Part shown: piece after piece, positions 9,099-18,649 of the stretch
How the letters are laid out: every line of letters starts with the position of its first letter
Numbering within the stretch: the stretch's first letter is position 1
From: Alkaliphilus hydrothermalis
Lineage (GTDB): Bacteria > Bacillota > Clostridia > Peptostreptococcales > Natronincolaceae
Direction of reading: 5' to 3'
Length of the DNA stretch: 64,000 nt
Assembly: GCF_016908555.1 (NCBI RefSeq)
Contig: NZ_JAFBEE010000010.1
Span: 45,070-109,069 of the forward strand
Program-made: the position numbers and the translations under genes
The notes under the pieces: generated by a model
Databases searched by the model: none
Told to the model about the DNA's origin: nothing
The model's input: the letters and a program-made list of their open reading frames with translations, nothing else

Positions 9099-10385
9099 AT
9101 GAATTCAGAAATCATGAAGCAAGAAGACAATAAAATTACCCTTAAGCTAGTTGTGGGGGTTGAGCAGTTTGAAAATGCCGTTAACAAAGCCTACAACAAA
9201 ATGAAGGGAAGATTCAATATCCCTGGCTTTAGAAAAGGTAAAGCTCCAAAAAAAATTATTGAGGCTCAATATGGAAAAGAAATCTTCTTTGAAGAAGCAA
9301 TCAACATCTGCTTACCAGAAGTCTATGAAGCAGCTTTAGAGAAGCACAATATCGATCCAGTAGACCGTCCACAAATCGATATAGAAGAAATTAAAAAAGG
9401 TGAAGACGTTGTATTTACAGCAGTGGTAGAAGTAATGCCTGAATTTGAGGTGGAGAACTATAAAGGTATAGAAGTGGCGAAAAAAGAGTATAATGTACAA
9501 GAAGAGGATATTCAAAAAGAGCTTCAAATGATGCAGGAAAAGAATGCAAGAATGATTGCTATCGAAGATCGACCAGTAAAAGATCAAGATATGGTAATCA
9601 TTGACTACAAAGGTTCAGTTGACGATGTGGCCTTTGAAGGTGGTACTGCAGAAAAACAATCTCTAGTAATTGGATCTGCTCAATTCATCCCAGGATTTGA
9701 AGAGCAATTAATTGGTGCTAATATTGGTGACGACGTAAAGGTAAACGTAACATTCCCAGAAGAATATCATGCTGAACATTTAGCTGGTAAGGATGCTATT
9801 TTTGAAGTTAAAATTCATGAAATCAAAGAAAAGGAATTACCAGTTCTTGATGATGAATTTGCCAAGGATTATTCTGATTTTGATACACTTGAAGAATTAC
9901 AGGGTGATATCAAGAAGAGACTAGAAGAGCAAGCCCAAAAAAGAGCTGAAGAAGAACTTCAAAATACAATAATTGAAGACATTGTTGACTCTGTGAATAT
10001 TGACATTCCTAACCCAGTTGTTGAAAGACAGATTGATGGTATGTTAAGAGACTTCTCTTATCAATTAAGCTATCAAGGGTTAAATTTAGATTACTACTAT
10101 CAAATGACTGGTACAGATGAAAACGCCCTTAGAGATCAAATGAGGGAAGATGCAAAGTCTAGAGTTAAAACACAACTTGTTTTAGAAAAAATCAGTCAAC
10201 AAGAAAAAATTGAGGCTACTGAAGAAGAAGTTCAAGAAGAAGTAGTAAAATTGGCAAAACAATACAAACAAGAAGTAGAAGACTTTAAATCAAACTTAAG
10301 ACCAGAAGACTTAAACTATTTCAAAGACAATATTGTTGTAAGAAAGACGATTAACTTCTTAGTAGAAAATGCCAAGATATCTTAA
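9099..10385 (+). CDS. tig: Trigger factor, ribosome-associated chaperone and prolyl isomerase
   Basis: Binds nascent chains at the ribosome exit and has peptidyl-prolyl isomerase activity. The 428-aa protein has the ribosome-binding loop GFRKGK at residues 43-48. An FKBP-type domain follows at about 155-240 (VIIDYKG, FIPGFEEQLIGA, VNVTFPEEYHAE). A long helical C-terminal chaperone arm ends the protein. Start ATG 9099 follows AGGAGG by 7 bp. It heads the tig-clpP-clpX order found in many Firmicutes, with 27 bp to clpP. Confidence 0.97.
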   Translation: MNSEIMKQEDNKITLKLVVGVEQFENAVNKAYNKMKGRFNIPGFRKGKAPKKIIEAQYGKEIFFEEAINICLPEVYEAALEKHNIDPVDRPQIDIEEIKKGEDVVFTAVVEVMPEFEVENYKGIEVAKKEYNVQEEDIQKELQMMQEKNARMIAIEDRPVKDQDMVIIDYKGSVDDVAFEGGTAEKQSLVIGSAQFIPGFEEQLIGANIGDDVKVNVTFPEEYHAEHLAGKDAIFEVKIHEIKEKELPVLDDEFAKDYSDFDTLEELQGDIKKRLEEQAQKRAEEELQNTIIEDIVDSVNIDIPNPVVERQIDGMLRDFSYQLSYQGLNLDYYYQMTGTDENALRDQMREDAKSRVKTQLVLEKISQQEKIEATEEEVQEEVVKLAKQYKQEVEDFKSNLRPEDLNYFKDNIVVRKTINFLVENAKIS

Positions 10386-10412
10386 AAAATTTAGATTTGG
10401 GAGGAGATAATT

Positions 10413-10997
10413 ATGGCATTGGTGCCTGTTGTCGTGGAACAAACCAATAGAGGTGAAAGATCATACGACATTTACTCAAGATTATTAAAGGAAAGAATCA
10501 TCTTCTTAAATGATGAAATTAATGATGTTACTGCCAGTTTAGTTGTTGCTCAGTTAATTTTCTTAGAAGCTGAAGATCCAGATAAGGATATTCAAATCTA
10601 CATAAACAGCCCTGGGGGCTCAATAACAGCAGGAATGGCAATCTATGACACCATGAATTATATTAAGCCAGATGTATCAACCCTTTGTATTGGTATGGCT
10701 GCCAGTATGGGAGCATTCCTATTAGCAGCGGGCAAAAAAGGCAAGCGTTATGCTCTACCAAATGCAGAAGTTATGATTCATCAGCCTCTAGGTGGAACTA
10801 GAGGTCAAGCAGAGGATATTAGAATCCATGCTGAAAGAATTCTAAAAATGAGGGATACTTTAAATAAGATTTTGGCTGAAAGAACAGGCCAACCTTTAGA
10901 AAGGATTCAAAGAGATACTGATCGCGATAACTTTATGGAAGCAGAACAAGCGAAGGAATATGGTATCATCGATGAAGTAATTACCTTCAGAAAATAA
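10413..10997 (+). CDS. clpP: ATP-dependent Clp protease proteolytic subunit
   Basis: Serine peptidase that forms the double heptameric chamber of Clp proteases. The full-length 194 aa shows the catalytic triad: Ser98 in GMAAS, His123 in MIHQPLGG, and Asp172 in DRDNFM. It also has the INSPGGS segment at residues 64-70. GGAGGAGATAATT precedes the ATG. clpX follows after 21 bp, so unfoldase and peptidase are made together. Confidence 0.98.
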   Translation: MALVPVVVEQTNRGERSYDIYSRLLKERIIFLNDEINDVTASLVVAQLIFLEAEDPDKDIQIYINSPGGSITAGMAIYDTMNYIKPDVSTLCIGMAASMGAFLLAAGKKGKRYALPNAEVMIHQPLGGTRGQAEDIRIHAERILKMRDTLNKILAERTGQPLERIQRDTDRDNFMEAEQAKEYGIIDEVITFRK

Positions 10998-11018
10998 GCC
11001 GATGAAAGAGGTGTGAAA

Positions 11019-12281
11019 ATGTCTAGATTCGAGGATAAAAAGCAGCTTAAATGCTCCTTCTGCGGTAAATCTCAAGATCAAGTTAGAAGATTAATTGCTG
11101 GACCCAATGTGTATATTTGTGATGAGTGTATCGAGCTTTGCCAAGAAATTATTCAGGAAGAGTTTGATGAAAATGTTGAAATTGATCTAACAAATTTACC
11201 GAAACCCAAAGAAATAAGAGACATTTTGGGCCAATATGTCATTGGACAGGAAGATGCTAAGAAGGCTTTAGCAGTAGCTGTATATAACCACTATAAAAGA
11301 ATCAATGCAGATATCAAAAGTGATGATGTAGAACTTCAAAAAAGTAATATTATTATGATGGGACCTACTGGTTCTGGTAAGACATTATTGGCACAAACTT
11401 TAGCGAAGATCTTAAATGTTCCTTTTGCTATTGCAGATGCTACTTCCTTAACAGAAGCGGGTTATGTTGGTGAGGATGTTGAAAATATTCTATTAAAGCT
11501 TATTCAAGCGGCTGACTATGACATAGAAAAAGCTGAAAAAGGCATTATCTATATAGATGAAGTAGATAAGATTGCAAGAAAATCTGAGAACCCATCCATC
11601 ACAAGAGATGTAAGTGGCGAAGGTGTTCAACAGGCTTTACTTAAAATTTTAGAAGGAACAGTAGCCAGTGTTCCTCCACAGGGTGGAAGAAAGCATCCCC
11701 ACCAAGAATTCATTCAAATCGATACCACTAATGTTTTATTCATTTGTGGTGGAGCATTTGATGGTATTGAAAAAATCATTCAAAAGCGAACTGGAAAAAC
11801 TTCAATGGGCTTTGGTGCAGACGTTAAGAGTAAAGAGATTAAGGATTTGGGTACTCTGTTAAAGAATATCCAACCAGAAGATTTACTTAAGTTTGGCCTA
11901 ATCCCAGAGTTTGTTGGTAGATTACCAGTTATGGTGACACTGGATCAATTAGACGAAGAAGCTTTAGTACAAATCTTATCAGAGCCTAAAAATGCCCTTG
12001 TTAAGCAATACACGAAGCTATTTGAAATTGATGGTGTAAAAATAGAATTTGAAGAAGATGCCCTTCGATTAATCGCTCAAAAAGCAATTGAAAGAAAAAC
12101 TGGTGCCAGAGGTTTAAGGGGAATTACTGAAAGTCTAATGATGGATATCATGTATGAAATACCTTCCGATGAAACCATCGAAAAGGTAATCATTACAAAG
12201 GATACTGTTGAAAACAAATCAAGGCCTACAGTAATCAATAAAAAGAAAAGTAAAAAGAAGAACGAAGAAACAGCTTCTTAA
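11019..12281 (+). CDS. clpX: Clp protease ATP-binding subunit ClpX
   Basis: AAA+ unfoldase that feeds substrates to ClpP. The 420-aa protein has the N-terminal zinc-binding domain (Cys12, Cys15, Cys34, Cys37), Walker A GPTGSGKT, Walker B IIYIDEVDKI, and sensor/arginine-finger region EFVGRLPV. The LGF-type ClpP-contact loop region appears as MGFGAD. ATG 11019 is preferred, 6 bp after AGAGGT; an in-frame GTG two codons earlier overlaps that site. A strong terminator closes the operon. Confidence 0.97.
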   Translation: MSRFEDKKQLKCSFCGKSQDQVRRLIAGPNVYICDECIELCQEIIQEEFDENVEIDLTNLPKPKEIRDILGQYVIGQEDAKKALAVAVYNHYKRINADIKSDDVELQKSNIIMMGPTGSGKTLLAQTLAKILNVPFAIADATSLTEAGYVGEDVENILLKLIQAADYDIEKAEKGIIYIDEVDKIARKSENPSITRDVSGEGVQQALLKILEGTVASVPPQGGRKHPHQEFIQIDTTNVLFICGGAFDGIEKIIQKRTGKTSMGFGADVKSKEIKDLGTLLKNIQPEDLLKFGLIPEFVGRLPVMVTLDQLDEEALVQILSEPKNALVKQYTKLFEIDGVKIEFEEDALRLIAQKAIERKTGARGLRGITESLMMDIMYEIPSDETIEKVIITKDTVENKSRPTVINKKKSKKKNEETAS

Positions 12282-12287
12282 ATATAA

Positions 12288-12320
12288 TAAAAACTCAGCC
12301 GATTGGCTGAGTTTTTATTT
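12288..12320. terminator. Bidirectional terminator between clpX and the chromate transporter genes
   Basis: AAACTCAGCC (12291-12300) pairs with GGCTGAGTTT (12305-12314). T tracts flank it on both strands, so it can serve clpX and the convergent chrA pair. Confidence 0.9.
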
Positions 12321-12351
12321 TTAAAGTTAATATTTAATTAATATCATATCT

Positions 12352-12879
12352 CTAAATGGAATAAAGCAAAATCCCCATCACTCCAGAAGATAAAATTACA
12401 GCAATTGGATGGATTTTAGTTTTAGATAGAATAACCAAAACAGTCAAGCCAATGATCAAGCTCTTAATATCTACAATAGAAGCTTTAAATAGAGATACAC
12501 AGGCAGCACCGATCAAACCAATTACACCAGGTCGGATTCCTGAAAAAATCCCCTTAACAATGAGAGAATCATAGTATTTAATGATTACACGGGCCAATCC
12601 AGTTACTAGGAAAAAGGAAGTAAAACACACCCCCACAGTGGCAGCAATGGCGCCCCCTACCCCTAAGTACTTAAAGCCTACAAAAGTAGCAGAATTGATG
12701 GCAATAGGTCCTGGAGACATCTGTGAGATAGCAATAATATCGATAAATTCACTTTGAGTTAGCCATTGATTGATATAAACAATCTCCTCTTCGATTAAAG
12801 GGAGCATTGCATACCCACCACCAAAACTAAAGGAGCCTATTTTTAAGAAGGTTATAAAAAGTTTAAACAGCTCTGTCAT
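12352..12879 (-). CDS. chrA: Chromate transporter, short CHR-domain subunit (second gene)
   Basis: A 175-aa membrane protein holding a single CHR domain, with the family signature GSFSFGGGYAMLPLIE near residue 15-30 and MSPGPIAIN around residue 55. Long ChrA proteins (about 400 aa) carry two such domains; here each is a separate gene, a short-chain heterodimer arrangement. The start overlaps the end of the upstream subunit gene by 17 bp and has GGGGG upstream. Family members export chromate or related anions; the natural substrate is not shown by sequence. Confidence 0.88.
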   Translation of the reverse strand: MTELFKLFITFLKIGSFSFGGGYAMLPLIEEEIVYINQWLTQSEFIDIIAISQMSPGPIAINSATFVGFKYLGVGGAIAATVGVCFTSFFLVTGLARVIIKYYDSLIVKGIFSGIRPGVIGLIGAACVSLFKASIVDIKSLIIGLTVLVILSKTKIHPIAVILSSGVMGILLYSI

Positions 12880-13414
12880 TCTGTTTATCCCCCTTTACAT
12901 GAACTAGTCCAGCGATGGCACAGCCAATGATCGTCAAGATTGGATGAATCTTAAAGATTGCAATAGCCATGAAGGCACCCGCCATGATTATGTAATTAAA
13001 CGTCTTTCGATCAATAGCCTTACCTAGCTTTACTGCTGACATGAAGATTAGTGCTACAATAGCCGGTCTTACCCCTTGGAAAAACCTTTGAATAGCTTGA
13101 ATATCTTTAATACGATTATAAAATAAAGCCAGTACTAAAATCACTAGAAAAGAAGGTAAGACAGTTCCCAATAATGCAAAAATAGCACCTAATATTCCAA
13201 AGAGCTTGTAGCCAACGAAAATGGTGGTATTAACAGCGATTGCACCAGGAAGACTTTGGGCCACTGCAATGATATCAAGAAATTCTTCATTTTCAATAAA
13301 CCCTGCATTATCAACAATTTCTTTTTGAATAATGGGAACCATCGCATATCCTCCTCCAAAGGTGAAGGCGCCGACTCTAAAGAAAATCCAAAAAAGTTGT
13401 AAATACTTTTGCAA
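12863..13414 (-). CDS. chrA: Chromate transporter, short CHR-domain subunit (first gene)
   Basis: A 183-aa single-CHR-domain membrane protein with GAFTFGGGYAMVPIIQ and QSLPGAIAVN. It is the partner of the following gene, and the two probably assemble as an antiparallel pair. TTG 13414 is the start, behind GAGGGGGAA. The two-gene unit is inverted relative to the surrounding clpX and lonB genes, indicating insertion of a transport cassette into the protease region. Confidence 0.87.
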   Translation of the reverse strand: MQKYLQLFWIFFRVGAFTFGGGYAMVPIIQKEIVDNAGFIENEEFLDIIAVAQSLPGAIAVNTTIFVGYKLFGILGAIFALLGTVLPSFLVILVLALFYNRIKDIQAIQRFFQGVRPAIVALIFMSAVKLGKAIDRKTFNYIIMAGAFMAIAIFKIHPILTIIGCAIAGLVHVKGDKQNDRAV

Positions 13415-13597
13415 AAAAAATTCCCCCTCGTTTATAGTTGATTATCCTTAAGATGTTAATACTACAATATTATAACATAATATTTCGAAAATAAAAATAT
13501 CCTATTGTTGTATTAGCAGGAAGGTTTTTTCCACAGGATAAAATGACTTCCTAAGTACATACTAAATATATAAACCCCACAAAGGAGGTAGTTAATT

Positions 13598-15289
13598 TTG
13601 CCTAACATTTTTTTTGTAATCCAGTTCTTCTTTGCTATTGTTATCGGGCTTTACTTTTTAAGTTTACTTAAGAGTCAGCAGGGTAGCAAAAGTGCTATTG
13701 AAAAAGAATCAAAAAAAGAAATGGATAAATTAAAGAAAATGAGGGAACGTTCATTGACAGTTCCTTTATCTGAATATACTAGGCCTTCTTCCTTTGAAGA
13801 AATTGTTGGTCAAGAGGAAGGTTTAAAGGCTTTAAGAGCAGCCTTATGTAGTCCAAATCCGCAGCATGTAATCATATACGGTACGCCGGGAGTTGGGAAG
13901 ACAGCAGCCGCAAGGGTGATATTGGAGGAAGCGAAAAAAACCATCATTTCTCCTTTTAATAATGAGTCAAAATTTATTGAAATGGATGCCACCACCTTAA
14001 GATTTGATGATAGAGGGATTGCAGACCCCCTCATGGGCTCAGTCCACGATCCTATCTATCAGGGTGCAGGTCCTTTAGGACAATCAGGTATTCCTCAGCC
14101 GAAACCTGGGGCAGTAACAAAAGCCCATGGAGGGATATTGTTCTTAGATGAAATCGGAGAACTACATCCAGTACAAATGAATAAGCTCCTCAAGGTATTG
14201 GAGGACCGTAAAGTATTTTTAGAAAGTGCCTACTATAACTCAGAGGATTCCAATGTACCAAGTCATATTCATGAAATTTTTCAAAAGGGTTTGCCAGCAG
14301 ATTTTAGACTAGTGGCGGCTACTACAAGAACAGCATCGGAAATTCCCTCTGCCCTCAGATCCCGTTGTATTGAAATCTATTTTAGACCCCTTTCCCAGGA
14401 GGAAATAGGGATTATAGCTGAGAATGCATGTAAGAAAAGTAAATTTGAAATTGAAGATAGGGCAATAGACGAAATTAAGAGGTATGCAAACAATGGGCGA
14501 GAGGCTGTTAATATAGTACAGATTTCAAGTGGATTAGTACAAACCCAAGATCGGAAAGTAATTACCCTAGCGGATGTTCAATGGGTAATAGAAAGTGGTC
14601 ATTATCAACCAAGACCAGAGAAAAAGATAGAAAATCAGCCCTACGTGGGTTTCGTAAATGGATTAGGCGTATTTGGGCCTAATATTGGAATGATGATTGA
14701 AATAGAAGCATCTGCAATAAAAGTGCCTGAAAAAGGTAAGGGTAGAATTATTGTTACTGGAATTGTTGAGTCGGAAGAGACAAATTCCTCTGGGAGAACC
14801 TTAAAACGGAGGAGTACTGCATCAGATTCAGTAGACAATGTGCTTACGGTTGTTAGAAAGTTTTTAGATGTAGATCCTAGGGATTTTGATATTCATTTAA
14901 ATTTTCCAGGAGGAATACCTATAGATGGGCCTTCTGCAGGAATTACTATGGTAACTGCAATTTACTCTGCCATCACAAATCAGTCTATAGACCACAGGGT
15001 AGCCATGACAGGAGAGATTTCCATTAGAGGAAAGGTAAAGCCTATTGGCGGTGTCGTTGCTAAAATAGAGGCTGCAAGAAAGGCTGGGTGCACAAAGGTT
15101 ATCATTCCAAAGGATAACTATCAAGAGAGATTTAATGAATTAGGAATCAAGGTAGTTGCTGTGGAGCATATTCAAGAGGTGGTAAAAGAGGCAATTTATC
15201 GAAAAGAAGCTGAAGGTAATCAGACGGTAGTTTCAGAAAAAATCCCCTTTGTAGCTGCCTTAGGAAGTGACCAACCAACTATTAAATAA
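13598..15289 (+). CDS. lonB: ATP-dependent protease LonB
   Basis: Membrane-linked Lon-type protease of spore formers. The 563-aa protein starts at TTG 13598, behind AAAGGAGG. Residues about 3-25 form a transmembrane segment. An AAA+ module follows with Walker A GTPGVGKT and Walker B ILFLDEIGEL. The C-terminal Lon protease domain carries the catalytic Ser in DGPSAG and Lys in the KVKPIGGVVAKIEAA segment. The long Lon substrate-binding N domain is absent, which distinguishes LonB from LonA encoded next. In Bacillus, LonB is forespore-associated; that timing is not visible here. Confidence 0.95.
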   Translation: MPNIFFVIQFFFAIVIGLYFLSLLKSQQGSKSAIEKESKKEMDKLKKMRERSLTVPLSEYTRPSSFEEIVGQEEGLKALRAALCSPNPQHVIIYGTPGVGKTAAARVILEEAKKTIISPFNNESKFIEMDATTLRFDDRGIADPLMGSVHDPIYQGAGPLGQSGIPQPKPGAVTKAHGGILFLDEIGELHPVQMNKLLKVLEDRKVFLESAYYNSEDSNVPSHIHEIFQKGLPADFRLVAATTRTASEIPSALRSRCIEIYFRPLSQEEIGIIAENACKKSKFEIEDRAIDEIKRYANNGREAVNIVQISSGLVQTQDRKVITLADVQWVIESGHYQPRPEKKIENQPYVGFVNGLGVFGPNIGMMIEIEASAIKVPEKGKGRIIVTGIVESEETNSSGRTLKRRSTASDSVDNVLTVVRKFLDVDPRDFDIHLNFPGGIPIDGPSAGITMVTAIYSAITNQSIDHRVAMTGEISIRGKVKPIGGVVAKIEAARKAGCTKVIIPKDNYQERFNELGIKVVAVEHIQEVVKEAIYRKEAEGNQTVVSEKIPFVAALGSDQPTIK

Positions 15290-15294
15290 ACTGA

Positions 15295-15347
15295 AACACC
15301 ATCCCAGCAATCAGTCCCTCCGATATTTAGCTGTGATGGTGTTTTTA
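15295..15347 (+). terminator. Terminator after lonB
   Basis: AACACCATC (15295-15303) pairs with GATGGTGTT (15335-15343), with an inner CAGC/GCTG pairing, then a T tract. Confidence 0.85.
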
Positions 15348-15579
15348 TTGTATATATATGCTATTATATAATAATGGGCTTATCCTATAGCTTCGTAATG
15401 CTTTTTACTAATGACAGATGATATAACCGACAGAATTAGGGTACAATATTGAAAAAAGATTGATTAGTCGTTATAATAAGTACGAATACTAAATAAAGTT
15501 AATCAAACAAATAGCTTCTACGGAAACTGAGTATAGTTGCAATTTTAAATATAGATTTTAGGCAAAAGGAGTGAGACGA

Positions 15580-17943
15580 TTGGAAGATAACAAGAAAATT
15601 CAGGAAGAAAATCAACAGACACGAAAACTTCCTATGATTCCCTTAAGGGGCTTAACAGTTTTTCCATATATGGTACTACATTTCGATGTTGGGAGAGAAA
15701 AGTCTGTAAATGCATTGGAAGAGGCGATGGTAAATGATCAATTAATCTTTTTATCAGCCCAAAAAGAGGCTGAGGTGAATGATCCATCCCCAGATGATTT
15801 CTATCAAGTAGGAACCATCTCTAAGATTAAACAAATGCTTAAATTACCAGGAGATACTATTAGAGTATTAATCGAAGGTATTAATAGGGCTAGAATAAAG
15901 GAAATTAAGCAGGAGGGCCCCTATTTATTGGTGGAGGTTGAGGAGGAAGCCAATCCTTCAGAGTTGGTGGGAGATAAAGATGTAGAAGCCCTTATGCGGA
16001 GTGTATTGGATGGCTTTGAACAATACATAGATCTTAGCAACAAGGTTTCAGGGGAAATTTTGATGACAGTATCGGAAATTGAGATGCCCGGCAGATTAGC
16101 CGATACCATCGGGGCAAATCTGACTTTAAAGCAAAATCAAAAGCAGGAGATTTTAGAAGCATTTGAGCCAAAGGAAAGATTAGAAACCTTATATAGAATT
16201 CTTTTAGAAGAAATTGAAATATTAGAGATTGAGGAAAAAATCAATAATAGAGTCAAAAAACAAATTAATAAAGTACAAAAAGAATACTATCTTCGTGAAC
16301 AACTAAAGGCCATCCAAAAGGAGCTTGGGGAAGACGAAGGGGTAGTGGAGGAGGTAGACGAATTTAGGCAAAAACTTGCAAAACTAAAGCTACCTAAGGA
16401 AATAAATGAAAAGGTTGAGCGGGAATTAGATCGTTTGCTTAAGCTTTCACCAGCCTCCGCCGAAACAGGGGTGATTAGAAACTATGTAGATTGGATTGTG
16501 AGTCTTCCTTGGAATAAAGAGACTAAGGACAAGCTTGACATCAAAGAATCGGCTGCAATACTAGATGAAGATCACTATGGACTGGAAAAGGTAAAGGATC
16601 GTATTCTAGAATATCTTGCCATTAGACAGTTATCAAAGACCATGAAGGGACCGATTCTGTGTCTAGTAGGACCTCCGGGGGTAGGTAAAACATCTATTGC
16701 TAAATCCATTGCTAGAGCTTTAAATAGGAAGTTTGTCAGAATGTCTTTGGGTGGAGTTAGGGATGAAGCAGAGATAAGAGGGCATAGAAGAACCTACGTG
16801 GGTGCTATTCCAGGGCGTATTATTTCATCCATTAGACAAGTAGGTACCAAAAATCCTGTGTTGCTATTGGATGAAATAGATAAATTGGCCAGCGACTTCA
16901 GGGGAGACCCAGCGTCAGCTTTACTGGAAGTATTAGATCCAGAGCAAAACTCTGATTTTACAGACCACTTTCTAGAAATTCCCTTTAATTTATCAAAGGT
17001 AATGTTTGTCACCACCGCCAACTCTTTAAGTACCATTCCAAGGCCTTTATTGGATCGTATGGAGGTTATCCAAATTGCTGGGTATACGGATGAAGAAAAG
17101 TTTAATATCGCTACAAGATATCTATTACCGAAGCAAATTAAAGCACATGGATTAAAGGATGAGAATTTAAGGATATCAGAAAATGCCTTAAGGGATATCA
17201 TTAATCACTATACAAAAGAATCTGGGGTAAGAAATCTAGAAAGACAGATTGCAAATGTATGCCGTAAAGCTGCAAAACGGATGATTGAGGATAAGTTAAA
17301 GTTAGTTAGAATTAATCCAAGTAACTTAAAGCGATACCTAGGAAGACCCATCTATCGTTATGAGTTTGCCAATAAAAGGGATGAAATTGGAATTGTAAGA
17401 GGTTTAGCATGGACACCTGTAGGTGGAGATACCCTTTCTATAGAAGTAACACCTATGAAGGGTAGTGGAAAGCTAGTACTTACAGGTCAGTTAGGGGATG
17501 TAATGAAGGAATCAGCTAGGGCTGGTATTAGTTATATCCGATCTAGAGCAGAAAGCCTGAATATCGAGGATAATTTCCATACAAATAAAGATATTCATAT
17601 CCATATACCCGAGGGGGCTATTCCGAAGGATGGACCGTCGGCTGGAACTGCAATGGCAACAGCTGTGATTTCTGCCCTTACAAATATTCCAGTATCTAAG
17701 GATGTAGCAATGACGGGTGAAATTACATTAAGGGGACGCGTACTACCTATTGGTGGTGTAAAAGAAAAGGTATTAGCCGCGAGAAGGGCTGGTATTACAA
17801 AGGTCCTATTACCAATGGAGAATGAAAAGGACATGGAGGATATCCCAGAGAGTGTGAAGAGAAAAATAGAATTTGTTTTCGTTGAGCATATGGATGAAGT
17901 CCTTGAACATGCTTTGAAGAGGGGAGAAACAAATGAAAATTAA
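15580..17943 (+). CDS. lon: ATP-dependent protease La (LonA)
   Basis: Cytoplasmic AAA+ serine protease for misfolded and regulatory proteins. The protein has an N-terminal LON substrate domain (PMIPLRGLTVFPYM) and a coiled-coil linker with the family segment QKEYYLREQLKAIQKELGE. The ATPase has Walker A GPPGVGKT and Walker B VLLLDEIDK. The protease domain has the Ser in KDGPSAGTAM and the Lys in GGVKEKVLAA. TTG 15580 is preferred, 8 bp after AGGAG; a GTG three codons upstream touches the ribosome binding site. It overlaps ysxC by 11 bp. Confidence 0.96.
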   Translation: MEDNKKIQEENQQTRKLPMIPLRGLTVFPYMVLHFDVGREKSVNALEEAMVNDQLIFLSAQKEAEVNDPSPDDFYQVGTISKIKQMLKLPGDTIRVLIEGINRARIKEIKQEGPYLLVEVEEEANPSELVGDKDVEALMRSVLDGFEQYIDLSNKVSGEILMTVSEIEMPGRLADTIGANLTLKQNQKQEILEAFEPKERLETLYRILLEEIEILEIEEKINNRVKKQINKVQKEYYLREQLKAIQKELGEDEGVVEEVDEFRQKLAKLKLPKEINEKVERELDRLLKLSPASAETGVIRNYVDWIVSLPWNKETKDKLDIKESAAILDEDHYGLEKVKDRILEYLAIRQLSKTMKGPILCLVGPPGVGKTSIAKSIARALNRKFVRMSLGGVRDEAEIRGHRRTYVGAIPGRIISSIRQVGTKNPVLLLDEIDKLASDFRGDPASALLEVLDPEQNSDFTDHFLEIPFNLSKVMFVTTANSLSTIPRPLLDRMEVIQIAGYTDEEKFNIATRYLLPKQIKAHGLKDENLRISENALRDIINHYTKESGVRNLERQIANVCRKAAKRMIEDKLKLVRINPSNLKRYLGRPIYRYEFANKRDEIGIVRGLAWTPVGGDTLSIEVTPMKGSGKLVLTGQLGDVMKESARAGISYIRSRAESLNIEDNFHTNKDIHIHIPEGAIPKDGPSAGTAMATAVISALTNIPVSKDVAMTGEITLRGRVLPIGGVKEKVLAARRAGITKVLLPMENEKDMEDIPESVKRKIEFVFVEHMDEVLEHALKRGETNEN

Positions 17944-18556
17944 AACTTCTGAAATCGTTATAAGTGCTGTAGGTCCAAAACAATATCCAGAGGATTTATT
18001 GCCTGAGATTGCAATGGTAGGTAGATCAAATGTAGGTAAATCCTCAACTATTAATACGTTATTAAACCGTAGAAAACTAGCTAGGGTAAGTCAAAATCCA
18101 GGCAAGACTAGAACAATAAATTTCTATATCATTAACAAAGAATTCTATTTAGTAGACCTTCCTGGCTATGGTTATGCAAAAGTATCCAAAACGGAACGGG
18201 CTTCATGGGGTAAGATTATGGAAACGTATTTATCCACTAGAACAAATCTTCAAGAGGTGGTTTTATTGGTGGACATTCGCCATGAACCAACCGAGGATGA
18301 TAAGTTGATGTACGATTGGATTAAACACTATGGTTATGGAACAATTGTTGTTGCTACAAAATCTGATAAAATCTCCAGATCACAACAACAGAAACAGTTT
18401 AAAATTATTCGTGAAGCCCTGCAAATGAATCCAGAAGATAAGATTGTAGCTATTTCCTCCTTAAAAAAGGAAGGAATAGACAAGCTATGGGGGGCAATAG
18501 AAGATTTATTTACAGCAAGACATCTACCCATCACAATGGAAGAAGCTCCAAAGTAG
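17933..18556 (+). CDS. ysxC: Ribosome biogenesis GTPase YsxC/EngB
   Basis: TRAFAC-class GTPase needed for 50S ribosome assembly. The 207-aa protein shows G1 GRSNVGKSS, G3 DLPGYGYAK and G4 TKSDK. ATG 17933 overlaps the lon stop, with GGGGAGAAACAA upstream inside lon, so the two are translationally coupled. The lon-ysxC order is common in Firmicutes. Confidence 0.97.
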   Translation: MKIKTSEIVISAVGPKQYPEDLLPEIAMVGRSNVGKSSTINTLLNRRKLARVSQNPGKTRTINFYIINKEFYLVDLPGYGYAKVSKTERASWGKIMETYLSTRTNLQEVVLLVDIRHEPTEDDKLMYDWIKHYGYGTIVVATKSDKISRSQQQKQFKIIREALQMNPEDKIVAISSLKKEGIDKLWGAIEDLFTARHLPITMEEAPK

Positions 18557-18570
18557 TATTAAAGATTGGA

Positions 18571-18621
18571 AAAAGCCAGCACCCTTACGTAATGATTTAC
18601 GTTGCGGTGGTTGGCTTTTTT
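18571..18621 (+). terminator. Terminator after lon-ysxC
   Basis: The arm around AAAAGCCAGC (18571-18580) pairs with GGTTGGCTTTTTT (18609-18621) and ends in a T run. Confidence 0.8.
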
Positions 18622-18649
18622 GCCTTTCAACTAATGATCTATTTCAGTG

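Noticed and set aside
16794..17201. Minus-strand frame within lon
   Set aside because: Lies entirely opposite the well-conserved Lon ATPase/protease region and shows no recognisable product.
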